DNA from: Candidatus Omnitrophota bacterium
GTDB taxonomy: Bacteria; Omnitrophota; Gorgyraeia; Velamenicoccales; Velamenicoccaceae
DNA length: 64,000 bases
NCBI GenBank assembly: GCA_020052645.1
Contig: JAGVOQ010000008.1
Span: forward strand, 61,099-125,098
Direction: 5' to 3'
Shown piece after piece: positions 34,113 to 41,990 of this stretch; position 1 is the stretch's first letter, and every line of letters begins with the position of its first letter. The notes beneath the pieces are model-generated. The model had not been told where the DNA came from and searched no databases. It saw nothing but the letters and a program-made list of their open reading frames with translations. Position numbers and translations under genes: made by a program.

Positions 34113-34181
34113 TAAAATTCAGTTTTTTCTTTAGGTTAACCTTGATTAATCGGTGATTTGAATTTTATGAAGGGATGTTCT

Positions 34182-35477
34182 ATGCAAAAACTCTATATAT
34201 TTTTATTGGTATTTTGTCAGATGTGTTTCTTGAAGATTGCTGATGTAGGGGCTGATTTTTCTTTAGAAGAAGAAGTGACGGCCATGAAATCCCAGATGAG
34301 CGTCATGCAGGGTAAAATCGATGTTCTGGAACGCAAAGTGTATAGCCAGGAGGATAAGATCATAGAGCAACAGACGCAGAAACATGCCTATGAAAGGCGT
34401 ATCCAGGAGCTAGAAAGTCAATCGACCCAACAACCGCAAGCTCCTGTTGCGCCATCAATGCCAAGCCGGGTTCCCGGCACCAAGTGGATCCCGGATATTG
34501 GAGCTGTCGCCGATGTTGTTTTAACGGTTGATCATGCCAAGACGGATGATGAGGGAGGAAATCGCATATCCTTGAGAGAATTGGAGCTTGTTTTAGGGAG
34601 CAATGTTGATCCCTATTCGCGGTTGGATGCAACGGTTTCTTTTTCCGATAGCGAAGAGCCTTCTCTTGAAGAAGCATATCTTACGCGTTTCGGCCTTCCT
34701 TTAGAGACAACGGCAAGAATAGGAAAATTCTTGCCGAAAGTCGGCAAAGTCCTCGGGGTTCACCGGGACAGCCTGGATACCGTAGATGAGCCGCTGGTTA
34801 TTACAAAGTTTTTTGGGGCAGAAGGCATGAGCAAGAGCGGTTTTGATCTTACGAAGATGGTCAATATTCCATGGCCCATTACGCATCAATTGACCTTCGG
34901 CGTGCTTGAGGGCGGGAACGGTGAGGACGGCACGGCATTCGGAACGGCAAGAAAAAGGCCGACACTCTACGCTCATTTGAAAAATTATTTTGATATGTCG
35001 GATAGAACAGGTCTTGAGGTCGGGTTCTCTCCCATGTTCGGTTCTAAGGATGAGGGGGCGAACCTTGACGTCCGGGTCTTAGGGGTTGATGCAACGCTGG
35101 TCCATCATCTAAGCGCTAATCAGGATCTTAAGTTTCAGGCAGAGGCTTTTAATCTGGACCGCAAAAAAACCATTGATGATGAAGGCAACTCTCTCGGAGG
35201 TAATTTTTGGGGGACTTATGGCTTGGTGGATTTTCGTTTTCATCCGCAGTGGGCAACGGGTTTTCGTTATGATTATGTTGAGCCGGTGGATAATCCGGCG
35301 GATAACCCTAAAAGCATGGACATGGGTTACACCGGATACCTCGCATTCCATCAAAGCGAGTTTGCTCGATGGCGCCTGCAATATACGCATACAGACTTAT
35401 CGACCGGAAAAGGGGATGATACCGTTTATCTGCAGGGAACTTTTGCCATAGGCGAGCATAAACACAAATTACAATAA
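34182..35477 (+). CDS. Outer-membrane porin-like protein with coiled-coil N-terminus
   Basis: 431 residues: signal peptide (about 1-24), coiled coil (about 30-85, VTAMKSQMSVMQGKIDVLERKVY...), a Pro/Gln linker, then a beta-barrel domain with strands such as FHPQWATGFRYDYVEP and a final strand ending YLQGTFAIGEHKHKLQ. This plan resembles phosphate-selective/OprP-like or Omp-alpha-type porins tethered to the wall. Beside metal ABC transporter genes it likely lets metal or a metal chelate cross the outer membrane. ATG 34182 is used because AAGGGATG precedes it. Confidence 0.72.
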   Translation: MQKLYIFLLVFCQMCFLKIADVGADFSLEEEVTAMKSQMSVMQGKIDVLERKVYSQEDKIIEQQTQKHAYERRIQELESQSTQQPQAPVAPSMPSRVPGTKWIPDIGAVADVVLTVDHAKTDDEGGNRISLRELELVLGSNVDPYSRLDATVSFSDSEEPSLEEAYLTRFGLPLETTARIGKFLPKVGKVLGVHRDSLDTVDEPLVITKFFGAEGMSKSGFDLTKMVNIPWPITHQLTFGVLEGGNGEDGTAFGTARKRPTLYAHLKNYFDMSDRTGLEVGFSPMFGSKDEGANLDVRVLGVDATLVHHLSANQDLKFQAEAFNLDRKKTIDDEGNSLGGNFWGTYGLVDFRFHPQWATGFRYDYVEPVDNPADNPKSMDMGYTGYLAFHQSEFARWRLQYTHTDLSTGKGDDTVYLQGTFAIGEHKHKLQ

Positions 35478-35510
35478 GGTTGCCTTATTGAGAAAGAGAA
35501 GAGGGATTTT

Positions 35511-36449
35511 ATGAAATCCATAATGATAAAGCGTTTGCCGTATTTATTCTTCTTAGGAGTTTTGTTTTTATTTTCCATGAGCCCTGAGCGAGTCATGGCC
35601 GCAGAAAAGCCGCTTGAGATCGTGGCCACGCAAGCCTTGTTCGCCGATCTTGTCAAGCAGGTGGGGCAGGACAAGGTGGACGTGAGGGCCATCGCCTCGC
35701 CGAAATTCAATATCCATTTTATTCAACCAAGGCCCAGCGATGTCCGTGATGTCACTCAGGCAGATCTTTATGTGAATGCCGGTTTGGACCTTGAGGCCTG
35801 GTCTGATCCTTTGCTTGAAGCAGTAGGCAGGCCGCAGCTTTTCAGGAGAGGAGAAAGGAACCTTGATCTTTCCAGCGGGATCAGGCTTCTTAAAGTGCCC
35901 GATCATCCCGTGACAAGGGCGGAGGGGGATATCCATCTATTTGGGAATCCTCATTTTCAAATGAATCCGGAAAATGCCAGGATAATGGTTCGGGTGATCT
36001 CAGAGAAACTCAAAGAGATCGATCCTGTCAACGCGTCTTATTATGAAGAAAATGCCAAGGTATTTTTAGGGCGCTTGGACCGAAAGATCGCCGAATGGAA
36101 AAGCTTATGCGCGCATTGCGTAGGCAAGGAAATTATTTCCTATCATGACGATATCGTTTACTTTGCCGATTTTCTTGGTTTAAAAGCTGACCAGGAATTG
36201 GAGCCGAAGCCGGGCATACCTCCTACCCCGAAGCACTTCCAGTTTTTGGAGGATTATGTCAAAGAACATCAGGTCAAAGCGATCGTCCTGCCGACATATT
36301 TTTCGCGAAGTACCGCGGAAAAACTTGCCAAGCGGATAGGTGCTAAAGTCGCCACGATCTGCCAGAATGTCGGCGAAGCGCCCGGCACGGATGATTTTTT
36401 CAGTTTTTTTGATTATAACTTTAAACAGATAAGCGAGGCATTGCAATGA
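35511..36449 (+). CDS. Zinc/manganese ABC transporter substrate-binding protein (ZnuA-like)
   Basis: Cluster A-I metal-binding protein, 312 residues. Signal peptide about 1-27. Metal-ligand regions: KFNIHFIQPRPSDVRDV (first His), GNPHFQMNPENAR (second), ISYHDDIVYFADFLGL (third). The usual His-rich loop after the first ligand is absent. It delivers metal to the permease encoded by the next gene, which overlaps its end by four bases. The metal (Zn, Mn or Fe) cannot be fixed from these motifs. Confidence 0.88.
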   Translation: MKSIMIKRLPYLFFLGVLFLFSMSPERVMAAEKPLEIVATQALFADLVKQVGQDKVDVRAIASPKFNIHFIQPRPSDVRDVTQADLYVNAGLDLEAWSDPLLEAVGRPQLFRRGERNLDLSSGIRLLKVPDHPVTRAEGDIHLFGNPHFQMNPENARIMVRVISEKLKEIDPVNASYYEENAKVFLGRLDRKIAEWKSLCAHCVGKEIISYHDDIVYFADFLGLKADQELEPKPGIPPTPKHFQFLEDYVKEHQVKAIVLPTYFSRSTAEKLAKRIGAKVATICQNVGEAPGTDDFFSFFDYNFKQISEALQ

Positions 36450-37273
36450 ACGCATTTTTTCATATTATGGCTTTACCGTTTCTGGCATGTTTGGTATTGA
36501 CGGGTATCCATGCTTATTTGGGATTCCATGTTATTGAGCGCCAGGTCATTTTTGTGGACTTGGCACTTGCCCAGATAGCGGTCCTGGGGGCAAGTTTTGC
36601 CATTGTCCTAGGGCATGATTTGGACAGTGCTTTATCCTACTGGATTTCTTTGGGTTTTGCGATTATCGGCGCGGCCATATTTTCCTTGACGCGTTTTAAA
36701 AAACAGCGCATCCCCCAGGAAGCTATCATAGGGATAGCTTACGCGGTTTCGGCGGCCTTGCTTATTATAGTGCTTAGCCGTTCCGGAGAGGGAGATGAGC
36801 AGATCAAACAGGCCCTCGTGGGCAATATTCTGCTTGTGACTTTTCCCGAGATCGCAAAAATGTTCGTTGTTTACCTGGTTATCGGGATCATGCATTTTTT
36901 CTTTCGGCATCAGTTTTTTATGATTTCAAAAAATCCGGAGGAAGCTTTTGGCAAGGGATTAAATGTCAGGTTATGGGATTTTCTTTTTTACGTCACATTT
37001 GGTTTTGTCGTGACAAGTTCGGTCAAGATTGCCGGTGTTTTGCTTGTTTTTTCTTTTTTGGTCGTTCCCTCGGTTTGCGCTATACTTGTTTCTAAGACAA
37101 TAGGGGTAAGACTGGCCGTGGGATGGACAATAGGTGTCATCGCGAGCATTTTGGGGATGGCAGCATCTTATTTTCTTGATTTTCCAACAGGGGCCAGTGT
37201 GGTTTGTGTTTTTGGCAGTATTCTTGTTTCGTTGGCTTTAGTAAGGGCGTTGATAGGTAAATTTAATTCCTGA
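36446..37273 (+). CDS. Metal ABC transporter permease (ZnuB/MntB-like)
   Basis: 275-residue ABC-3 family permease with eight to nine membrane helices. CLVLTGIHAYLGFHVIERQVIFVDLALAQIAVLG and SVKIAGVLLVFSFLVVPSVCAIL are typical. Its ATPase partner (ZnuC-like) is not encoded in this module or elsewhere in the window, so it must borrow one or be non-functional. B copy 3 starts seven bases after its stop. Confidence 0.88.
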   Translation: MNAFFHIMALPFLACLVLTGIHAYLGFHVIERQVIFVDLALAQIAVLGASFAIVLGHDLDSALSYWISLGFAIIGAAIFSLTRFKKQRIPQEAIIGIAYAVSAALLIIVLSRSGEGDEQIKQALVGNILLVTFPEIAKMFVVYLVIGIMHFFFRHQFFMISKNPEEAFGKGLNVRLWDFLFYVTFGFVVTSSVKIAGVLLVFSFLVVPSVCAILVSKTIGVRLAVGWTIGVIASILGMAASYFLDFPTGASVVCVFGSILVSLALVRALIGKFNS

Positions 37274-37279
37274 AAGCAG

Positions 37280-37650
37280 TTCGAATCCCTTAAGAAACCC
37301 CAGTAATATCCTTCTCCTGTAGCAATCGGAGAGGTTAGAGACCATGATTACTACATGTGATCATGGTCTTTTTATGTGTCGAGGTGTCAAAGAGTTAGTC
37401 CACAAGGAACAGACCTCCGCATTCCACATAGAGGAGGGTCTAGGCGATTAGTGATTTTCGCCCCACCTAAGAATGTTCCGTCGGAAATGCTGTTTACAAA
37501 GCCTCTCTAAATCAGCCGATTTTATCTCGGAAATAGGCCAAAGTATCTCCTAGTTTATGCCATATATGCAAAGATATCGGCTCGAATATGCGCATAAATC
37601 ATAGAGGCCAGTATTTGCCACATTTCTGGTCTTCGATCTTTAGCAGGAAT
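37280..37650 (+). repeat. B repeat, copy 3
   Basis: Opens with the 28-bp tRNA-like core TTCGAATCCC...CCCCAGTAAT (37280-37307). A hairpin AGACCATGAT/ATCATGGTCT lies at 37339-37369, where G-C pairs of other copies are replaced by an A-T pair. GTGTCAAAGAGTTAG follows, then an A element (37399-37443), then sequence close to copies 2 and 4. No gene lies within it. Confidence 0.85.
37399..37443 (+). mobile_element. A-family element inserted in B copy 3
   Basis: 45 bp (ACAGACCTCCGCATTCCACA core, GAGGGTCTAG end) separate GAGTTAG from GCGATTAG, which are contiguous in copy 2 (33533-33546). Flanks are TTAG and CTAG, a one-mismatch version of a 4-bp duplication. Confidence 0.8.
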
Positions 37651-37665
37651 ACCTATTTAAAATTC

Positions 37666-37710
37666 TTGACAAAATACATCCTTTACTATATTATTGGCAT
37701 ATGCCAATAA
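37666..37710 (+). promoter_or_regulatory. Promoter with palindromic operator
   Basis: TTGACA (37666-37671), 17 bp, TATTAT (37689-37694). TTATTGGCATATGCCAATAA (37691-37710) is a perfect 20-bp palindrome overlapping the -10 box and start point, ideally placed for repression, most likely by the DUF134 protein encoded next. Confidence 0.85.
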
Positions 37711-37725
37711 CTAAAAGGAATGTAT

Positions 37726-38019
37726 ATGCCTAGGCCTTGCAGATGCAGAAGAATAAGATGTAAGCCTGATACAAATTACTTCAAGCCTCGTGGCATACCT
37801 TTAGATGGTCTTGATGAGGTGAATCTTACTCTGGATGAATTAGAGGCAGTTAGGCTTGCGGATTGGGAAGGACTGTATCAGGAAGATGCGGCTAAGAAGA
37901 TGGATATTTCTCGGCAGACTTTTGGAAACATTATTAATTCTGCCCACAAGAAAATCGCTGACGTTTTATTACATGCCAAGGCGTTAAAAATAGAAGGCGG
38001 CATAATTAAAAGAGTTTAA
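37726..38019 (+). CDS. DUF134 family HTH regulator
   Basis: 97-residue DUF134 protein: MPRPCRCRRIRCKPDTNYFKP at the start, LTLDELEAVRLADWEGLYQEDAAKKMDISRQTFGNIINSAHKKIADVL containing a sigma-70 region 4-like helix-turn-helix. Family members are probable DNA-binding regulators found beside NifX/NifB-like and DsrE genes. ATG 37726 is preferred over 37720 because of spacing to AAAGGA. It lies 15 bases downstream of the palindromic operator, suggesting autoregulation. Confidence 0.88.
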   Translation: MPRPCRCRRIRCKPDTNYFKPRGIPLDGLDEVNLTLDELEAVRLADWEGLYQEDAAKKMDISRQTFGNIINSAHKKIADVLLHAKALKIEGGIIKRV

Positions 38020-38029
38020 TAACTAAGAT

Positions 38030-38060
38030 AACACCCGGCCCTATTGGATAGGCCGGTGTT
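38030..38060 (+). promoter_or_regulatory. Intercistronic hairpin
   Basis: AACACCCGGCC pairs with GGCCGGTGTT (one bulged C) around CTATTGGATA, between the DUF134 and NifX-like genes. It lacks a T-run, so partial termination or RNA processing is more likely than full termination. Confidence 0.55.
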
Positions 38061-38086
38061 CTACCTACTGTGGAAGGAGTAGCAAA

Positions 38087-38452
38087 ATGAAGATCTGTAT
38101 TCCAACAGAAACAAATGAGGGTAAGAAAGCAAAAGTGTACGGACATTTTGGTAGCGCACCGTATTTTACTATCGTTGATACAAAAAAAGATTCTGTAGAG
38201 ATTATTGATAATGCCAATCAGCATCATGCTCACGGTATGTGTCAGCCAATGAAGGCGTTAATGGGCGAGAAGATTGATGCTGTGGTTACTGGTGGAATGG
38301 GCGCTAGGGCAGTCCAGGGGCTCAATGAGGGCGGGATCAAGGCTTATCGGGCTATTTCAGGAACAGTTGCAGATATTGTCAGCCAGTTCATTAAGGGCGG
38401 GCTTGAAGAGATTACCGTAAATAATGCCTGTGGCCAACACGGTTGTCATTGA
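38087..38452 (+). CDS. NifX/NifB-like Fe-Mo cofactor-type domain protein
   Basis: 121 residues, dinitrogenase iron-molybdenum cofactor biosynthesis fold (RNase H-like). KICIPTETNEGKKAKVYGHFGSAPYFTIVD, IDAVVTGGMGARAVQGLNEGGIKAYRA and a Cys/His tail NACGQHGCH are seen. Stand-alone members bind metal or metal-sulfur clusters; no nitrogenase genes are nearby, so nitrogen fixation is not implied. It forms an operon with DUF134 and DsrE-like genes. Confidence 0.9.
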   Translation: MKICIPTETNEGKKAKVYGHFGSAPYFTIVDTKKDSVEIIDNANQHHAHGMCQPMKALMGEKIDAVVTGGMGARAVQGLNEGGIKAYRAISGTVADIVSQFIKGGLEEITVNNACGQHGCH

Positions 38453-38463
38453 AGGGGGTTAAA

Positions 38464-38784
38464 ATGAAGATAGGGGTTATTATTTCGAGTAATGATACAG
38501 AAACAAGCTGGAATGCGCTTAGGTATGCAAATTTCTGTCTTGGGCAGAAGGATGAAGTGAAGGTGTTTTTGACCGGTAAAGGCGTTGAGTGCCAGAAAAT
38601 AAGCACTGAGAAATTTAACACGATTGAGCAGGCAGAGAAATTGCTTCAGGCAGGCGGCAAGATACTTGCCTGTGGCACATGCATCAAATCACGGAACCAG
38701 GAAGGTTCGGAAATGTGTCCGATCAACACCATGAAAGATATGTATGAAATCATCAAAGAGAGCGATAAGGTCGTGACTTTTTAA
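38464..38784 (+). CDS. DsrE/DsrF-like protein
   Basis: 106-residue DsrE-fold protein: KIGVIISSNDTETSWNALRYANFCLGQKDEVKVFLTGKGVEC then ILACGTCIKSRNQEGSEMCPINTM. Cys residues in CGTC sit where sulfur-relay members carry their persulfide. It probably handles reduced sulfur or acts as an accessory redox protein. ATG 38464 follows AAGGGGGT; an upstream TTG was rejected. It begins 11 bases after the NifX-like stop. Confidence 0.85.
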   Translation: MKIGVIISSNDTETSWNALRYANFCLGQKDEVKVFLTGKGVECQKISTEKFNTIEQAEKLLQAGGKILACGTCIKSRNQEGSEMCPINTMKDMYEIIKESDKVVTF

Positions 38785-38796
38785 AAGAGGCCGACA

Positions 38797-39276
38797 ATGA
38801 AAAAGATCGTTTTGAGACCAATCGGGATTATAAGAACGCCTTACAAGACGCACAAAGGTATGCCCATTCAGGGAAAATTCAAGCCAGGGGTCAAAGGTAA
38901 AGCAGTTCTCTTTCAAAAATACGCGCAAGGATTGAAAGACCTGGAGGGATTCTCTCATGCAATATTTCTCTGGCATGTCCATAAATCAAAAGAAGAGAGG
39001 CTGCTTACGAAACCGTTCATGGAAGACGTTGTCCATGGAGTTTTCGCCACTAGAAGTCCCCACAGGCCAAACCACATAGGATTTTCCATCGTGAAATTAG
39101 AGAGCGTAAAAGGGAATGTAGTGACATTCTCTGAAGTGGATATGTTGGATAAGACGCCTTTACTTGACATAAAGCCCTACATGGCACAAGTCGATTCAAG
39201 GAAGAATGTCGGGACCGGTTGGGCGCAGAAACACTTGAAAAAAGGCGGAATGCCAAAGCGGGCGATTCACAAATAG
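38797..39276 (+). CDS. trmO: TrmO/TsaA-family tRNA methyltransferase
   Basis: 159-residue TsaA-like (UPF0066) domain protein, the family that methylates N6 of t6A37 in tRNA with SAM. LRPIGIIRTPYKTHKGMPIQG, LEGFSHAIFLWHVHKS, GVFATRSPHRPNHIGFSIVKLE and LDIKPYM are the signatures. It is shorter than E. coli TrmO because the C-terminal domain is missing. Archaeal-type short forms often sit beside metal or DsrE genes, so another substrate is possible. Confidence 0.85.
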   Translation: MKKIVLRPIGIIRTPYKTHKGMPIQGKFKPGVKGKAVLFQKYAQGLKDLEGFSHAIFLWHVHKSKEERLLTKPFMEDVVHGVFATRSPHRPNHIGFSIVKLESVKGNVVTFSEVDMLDKTPLLDIKPYMAQVDSRKNVGTGWAQKHLKKGGMPKRAIHK

Positions 39277-39291
39277 GAATTTCTATAACAG

Positions 39292-39360
39292 TTCGAATCC
39301 CCTCATAAAAACAAAACAAAGGGGTCTAAAAACAAAACAAAGGGGTCAGACCTCAACTTT
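39292..39360 (+). repeat. tRNA-like word and left end of the transposase element
   Basis: TTCGAATCCC (39292-39301), as at the start of B copies, is followed by two tandem AAAAACAAAACAAAGGGGTC units. GGGTCAGACCTCAACTTT (39343-39360) is then the exact inverted counterpart of the sequence at 40337-40354 beyond the transposase. Confidence 0.75.
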
Positions 39361-39369
39361 AGAAACTCA

Positions 39370-39397
39370 TTGACATCTAGATGCTTTTTTATATAAT
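39370..39397 (+). promoter_or_regulatory. Transposase promoter
   Basis: TTGACA (39370-39375), 16 bp, TATAAT (39392-39397), near consensus. The ATG at 39404 lies at the predicted start point, so the transcript is probably leaderless. Confidence 0.75.
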
Positions 39398-39403
39398 ATT
39401 TTC

Positions 39404-40351
39404 ATGGCCAGGCCTTATAGATTGCAAGCCGAAAACTGCCTCTATCACATCACTTCCCGTGGCGACGATCGCAAAAAAATTTTCCTCAACGAAACCGATT
39501 ACCTAAAATTTCTTGAATATCTTAAAAAAGCGAAAGAAAGGTTTCGGTTTAATTTATATGCTTATTGTCTGATGGGCAATCACTATCACTTTCTCCTTGA
39601 GATAACTCAGCCCAATCTATCCAGAATTATGCAATATCTTAATGCCTCTTATACTATTTATTACAATGTAAAGCGTAAACGTACTGGCCATTTGTTTCAA
39701 GGCCGGTTTAAATCAATTCTTGTTGAAGCCGATAGCTATTTTGCAGAACTTACCAGATATATCCATCTTAATCCCGTCAAGGCGAAGATGGTGGAAGTTC
39801 CTGAGCAATACCGCTGGTCCAGCTATAATGCTTATATTGTTAATAGATCAGATGCTCTTGTTGATAAAGATAGGGTAAGAGGATTGTTGGCCATGAGCCC
39901 CGGTCAATATCGCCAATTTGTTTTGGAAGGTATTGAGCACCCCGCTGATCCTTTTAAACATGTTTATGCTGGTTTTATTCTCGGTAGGGTAAAATTCATA
40001 AAAGAAAATCTTGTTCAGCTGCGAGCAGAAGTTGAGTCAAAAGATTTTGCTTATAAAAGGGCGGTCAAAAATATAATAGACCCGGAGAAAATCATTGATG
40101 TCGTTGCGCGTTATTTCAAATTGGATCCTGAACAAATATGCAAAAGTCGAGCTAGGTCAATGACGTCAAAAAAGGCAGCTATATATGTCATGCGGCGTAA
40201 AACTGGCTTAACTAATGCCCAGATTGGAGCAATATTTGGTATGAAGTTTGCTGCTGTCAGTAAGGCTTTTTTAAGTTTTGAGAAAGAAATAGCAGGGGAT
40301 AAGGGGTTAATGAGTATGGTGAAAGAAGTAATTTCTAAAGTTGAGGTCTGA
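39404..40351 (+). CDS. REP-associated tyrosine transposase (Y1/IS200-like)
   Basis: HUH-type single-strand transposase, 315 residues. The metal site is GNHYHFLLE (His60, His62), and RYIHLNPVKAKMV contains the catalytic Tyr (about 123). The C-terminal half (about 220-310, LDPEQICKSRARSMTSKKAAIYVMRRKTGLTNAQIG) resembles a DnaA domain IV-like helix-turn-helix seen in one RAYT group. Inverted 18-bp ends flank it, and the last codons (KVEV-stop) are inside the right end. Intact and probably active. Confidence 0.9.
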   Translation: MARPYRLQAENCLYHITSRGDDRKKIFLNETDYLKFLEYLKKAKERFRFNLYAYCLMGNHYHFLLEITQPNLSRIMQYLNASYTIYYNVKRKRTGHLFQGRFKSILVEADSYFAELTRYIHLNPVKAKMVEVPEQYRWSSYNAYIVNRSDALVDKDRVRGLLAMSPGQYRQFVLEGIEHPADPFKHVYAGFILGRVKFIKENLVQLRAEVESKDFAYKRAVKNIIDPEKIIDVVARYFKLDPEQICKSRARSMTSKKAAIYVMRRKTGLTNAQIGAIFGMKFAAVSKAFLSFEKEIAGDKGLMSMVKEVISKVEV

Positions 40352-40400
40352 CCCTTATTCTTTTACTAAAAGTTGAGGTCTGACCCTTATTCTTTTACTA
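40337..40400 (+). repeat. Right end of the transposase element, duplicated
   Basis: Two exact tandem copies of a 32-bp unit (40337-40368 and 40369-40400) starting AAAGTTGAGGTCTGACCC. The first 18 bases are the inverted complement of 39343-39360. Confidence 0.85.
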
Positions 40401-40525
40401 TTTTTATAAATATTATTAAATCATTGTAAAAAAATGCATCAGGCGATGAATGATGAGCTCTATAAAGTCGATGTTTATGATTTGTGGGAAAAATTGTGAT
40501 TGTTATAATTTTCCCACTTTCCCAC

Positions 40526-40554
40526 TTGACTATATTCCCACTATCTGGTATGCT
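40526..40554 (+). promoter_or_regulatory. Promoter of toxin-antitoxin pair
   Basis: TTGACT (40526-40531), 17 bp, TATGCT (40549-40554). CCCACT words repeat around it (40514, 40521, 40537) and could be operator sites. Upstream, 40435-40500 reads as a 21-codon open frame (ELYKVDVYDLWEKL end) that may be a remnant of another gene. Confidence 0.6.
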
Positions 40555-40580
40555 TTAGGTGGAAAAGGAGGGAAGTAAAG

Positions 40581-40922
40581 ATGAAAACAATAAGAAGTCC
40601 AAAGAAAAACCAGGAAGTGCTTGAGATAAGAGAAGAATTCATGCCGGTGGATACGCGTCCTCTTGACTCAAAGCACAGGATTACCTTAGGTGGCAGGCTC
40701 TACAGGCTTTTAATGTGCAAAATGAAAATTGACTCTTATAAGGTGTTCATAGGCAAAAGTGGAGATATTTTGCTTAGGCCTGCGGTATCCATCCCAAGCA
40801 GTGAAGCCTGGGTCTACAAGAATTCCGAAGTAATCGGCAAGATACGCAAGGGGCTAGAGGAGGCAGGAGATGGCAAGATAGAGAAAGTGGATAATTTAGA
40901 GAAATTCTTGGGTAATTTATGA
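40581..40922 (+). CDS. AbrB/SpoVT-like antitoxin
   Basis: 113-residue probable antitoxin. Residues about 24-70 (RPLDSKHRITLGGRLYRLL...YKVFIGKSGDILLRPAVSIP) resemble a swapped-hairpin AbrB DNA-binding domain. The C-terminal SSEAWVYKNSEVIGKIRKGLEEAGDGKIEKV matches the toxin-binding tail of such antitoxins. It overlaps the toxin gene by four bases. It should repress its own promoter. Confidence 0.75.
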   Translation: MKTIRSPKKNQEVLEIREEFMPVDTRPLDSKHRITLGGRLYRLLMCKMKIDSYKVFIGKSGDILLRPAVSIPSSEAWVYKNSEVIGKIRKGLEEAGDGKIEKVDNLEKFLGNL

Positions 40923-41215
40923 GTTTCTTTTTAAGTTTTACGCCAACCGCCAAGGCAGACCTTAAAGAATTAAAAGAAACAGCGCATCTTCAGAAACGCT
41001 TTAAGGCAGTATTTAAAGCCCTTAGATTCTTGCAAGAAAATCCGCGACATCCTAGTCTGCAAACGCATGAGTATTCTTCCTTTAAAGGGCCTAACGGAGA
41101 AAAAGTTTTTGAAGCTTATGCTGAACAAGATACGCCTGCTGCCTATAGAATATTTTTCTTTTATGGCCGACAGAAAGGCGAAATTGTTATTGTGGCGGTT
41201 ACGCCCCATCCATAA
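40919..41215 (+). CDS. RelE/ParE-superfamily toxin
   Basis: 98 residues. FLSFTPTAKADLKELKE...KRFKAVFKALRFLQENPRHPSLQTHEY, then VFEAYAEQDTPAAYRIFFFYGRQKGEIVIVAVTPHP, has the RelE-like order: N-terminal helix pair and C-terminal beta sheet ending IVAVTPHP. It likely cleaves mRNA at the ribosome or poisons gyrase. It is coupled to the upstream antitoxin. Confidence 0.82.
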   Translation: MSFFLSFTPTAKADLKELKETAHLQKRFKAVFKALRFLQENPRHPSLQTHEYSSFKGPNGEKVFEAYAEQDTPAAYRIFFFYGRQKGEIVIVAVTPHP

Positions 41216-41262
41216 GAGGATAGGAGGGGATTTCGGTTAAGACGGTTAAGTATGATAAAAAC

Positions 41263-41511
41263 ATGAGAATAGAATATGATTTTTCCAAGATGAAGGGTCG
41301 CAAAAATCCATTCGTTCAGCATTTAAAAAGGCAGGTTACAATACGTTTGGGTCAGGATATCATCAAATATTTCAAATCGTTAGCGCAGAAGAATGATGTC
41401 CCGTATCAAATGTTGATTAATCTGTATTTGCGGGACTGCATACAGTCGCGCAAGAAATTAAGCTGGACAAGCGGGGCTGGTGCTAAGGAAAGGGCCGGGG
41501 CGGCTCATTAA
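41263..41511 (+). CDS. BrnA/CopG-like small protein, orphan antitoxin
   Basis: 82 residues. The start RIEYDFSKMKGRKNPF resembles BrnA antitoxins, and QVTIRLGQDIIKYFKSLAQKNDVPYQMLINLYLRDCI is a ribbon-helix-helix. No BrnT toxin gene adjoins it, so it is an orphan or a regulator of the neighbouring pair. No ribosome site is evident. Confidence 0.7.
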   Translation: MRIEYDFSKMKGRKNPFVQHLKRQVTIRLGQDIIKYFKSLAQKNDVPYQMLINLYLRDCIQSRKKLSWTSGAGAKERAGAAH

Positions 41512-41566
41512 TTTCTGTATTCGAATTTTTTTTAAGGGGGTGAGGGGATTTGAAAACCTCTCTGAA

Positions 41567-41870
41567 TTCGAATCCCGCAAGAAACCCCAGTAATATCCTT
41601 CTCCCGTCGCAATCGGAGAGGTTAAAGGCCATGACTGACACGATCAGTCATGGCCTTTTTATGTGTCGAGGTGTCAAAGAGTTAGGGGATTAACGTTTAT
41701 CGTCTCTACGAAGAATCTTCCGTCGGATATGCTGTTTACAAACCCTCTCTAAATCAGCCGATTTTATCTCAGTATTAGGCCAAAACCTCTCCTATTTAAT
41801 GGTGGCTATTTAATGCCAATATCGTCGGTATTTGGAGCATTATAAGGCCATTAAATAGAACCTTAGCCAA
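41567..41870 (+). repeat. B repeat, copy 4
   Basis: Starts with the 28-bp core (41567-41594) that matches the tRNA-His 3' region at 22 of 28 positions. A perfect 13-bp hairpin AGGCCATGACTGA/TCAGTCATGGCCT (41626-41656) differs from copy 2 by a compensated T-A to C-G pair. GTGTCAAAGAGTTAG and CCTCTC/GAGAGG words follow. The right end differs from copies 1-3 (TATTTGGAGCATTATAAGG). 41512-41566 carries a related fragment; 41871-41990 shows nothing clear. Confidence 0.85.
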
Positions 41871-41990
41871 AATTTAATAAGATCTTAGAGAGTAAGATTT
41901 TCCTGTGATAGATTATGGTTTAGGTATAGAATACAGCTTAATATCGTATTTGATCATTATCCCAATAAGGCAATATACAAAAAGGCCAGC

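Noticed and set aside
38087-38784. Nitrogen fixation genes
   Set aside because: The NifX-like domain is a general metal-cluster-binding fold; no nitrogenase or dedicated maturation genes are present, and the DUF134/DsrE context points elsewhere.
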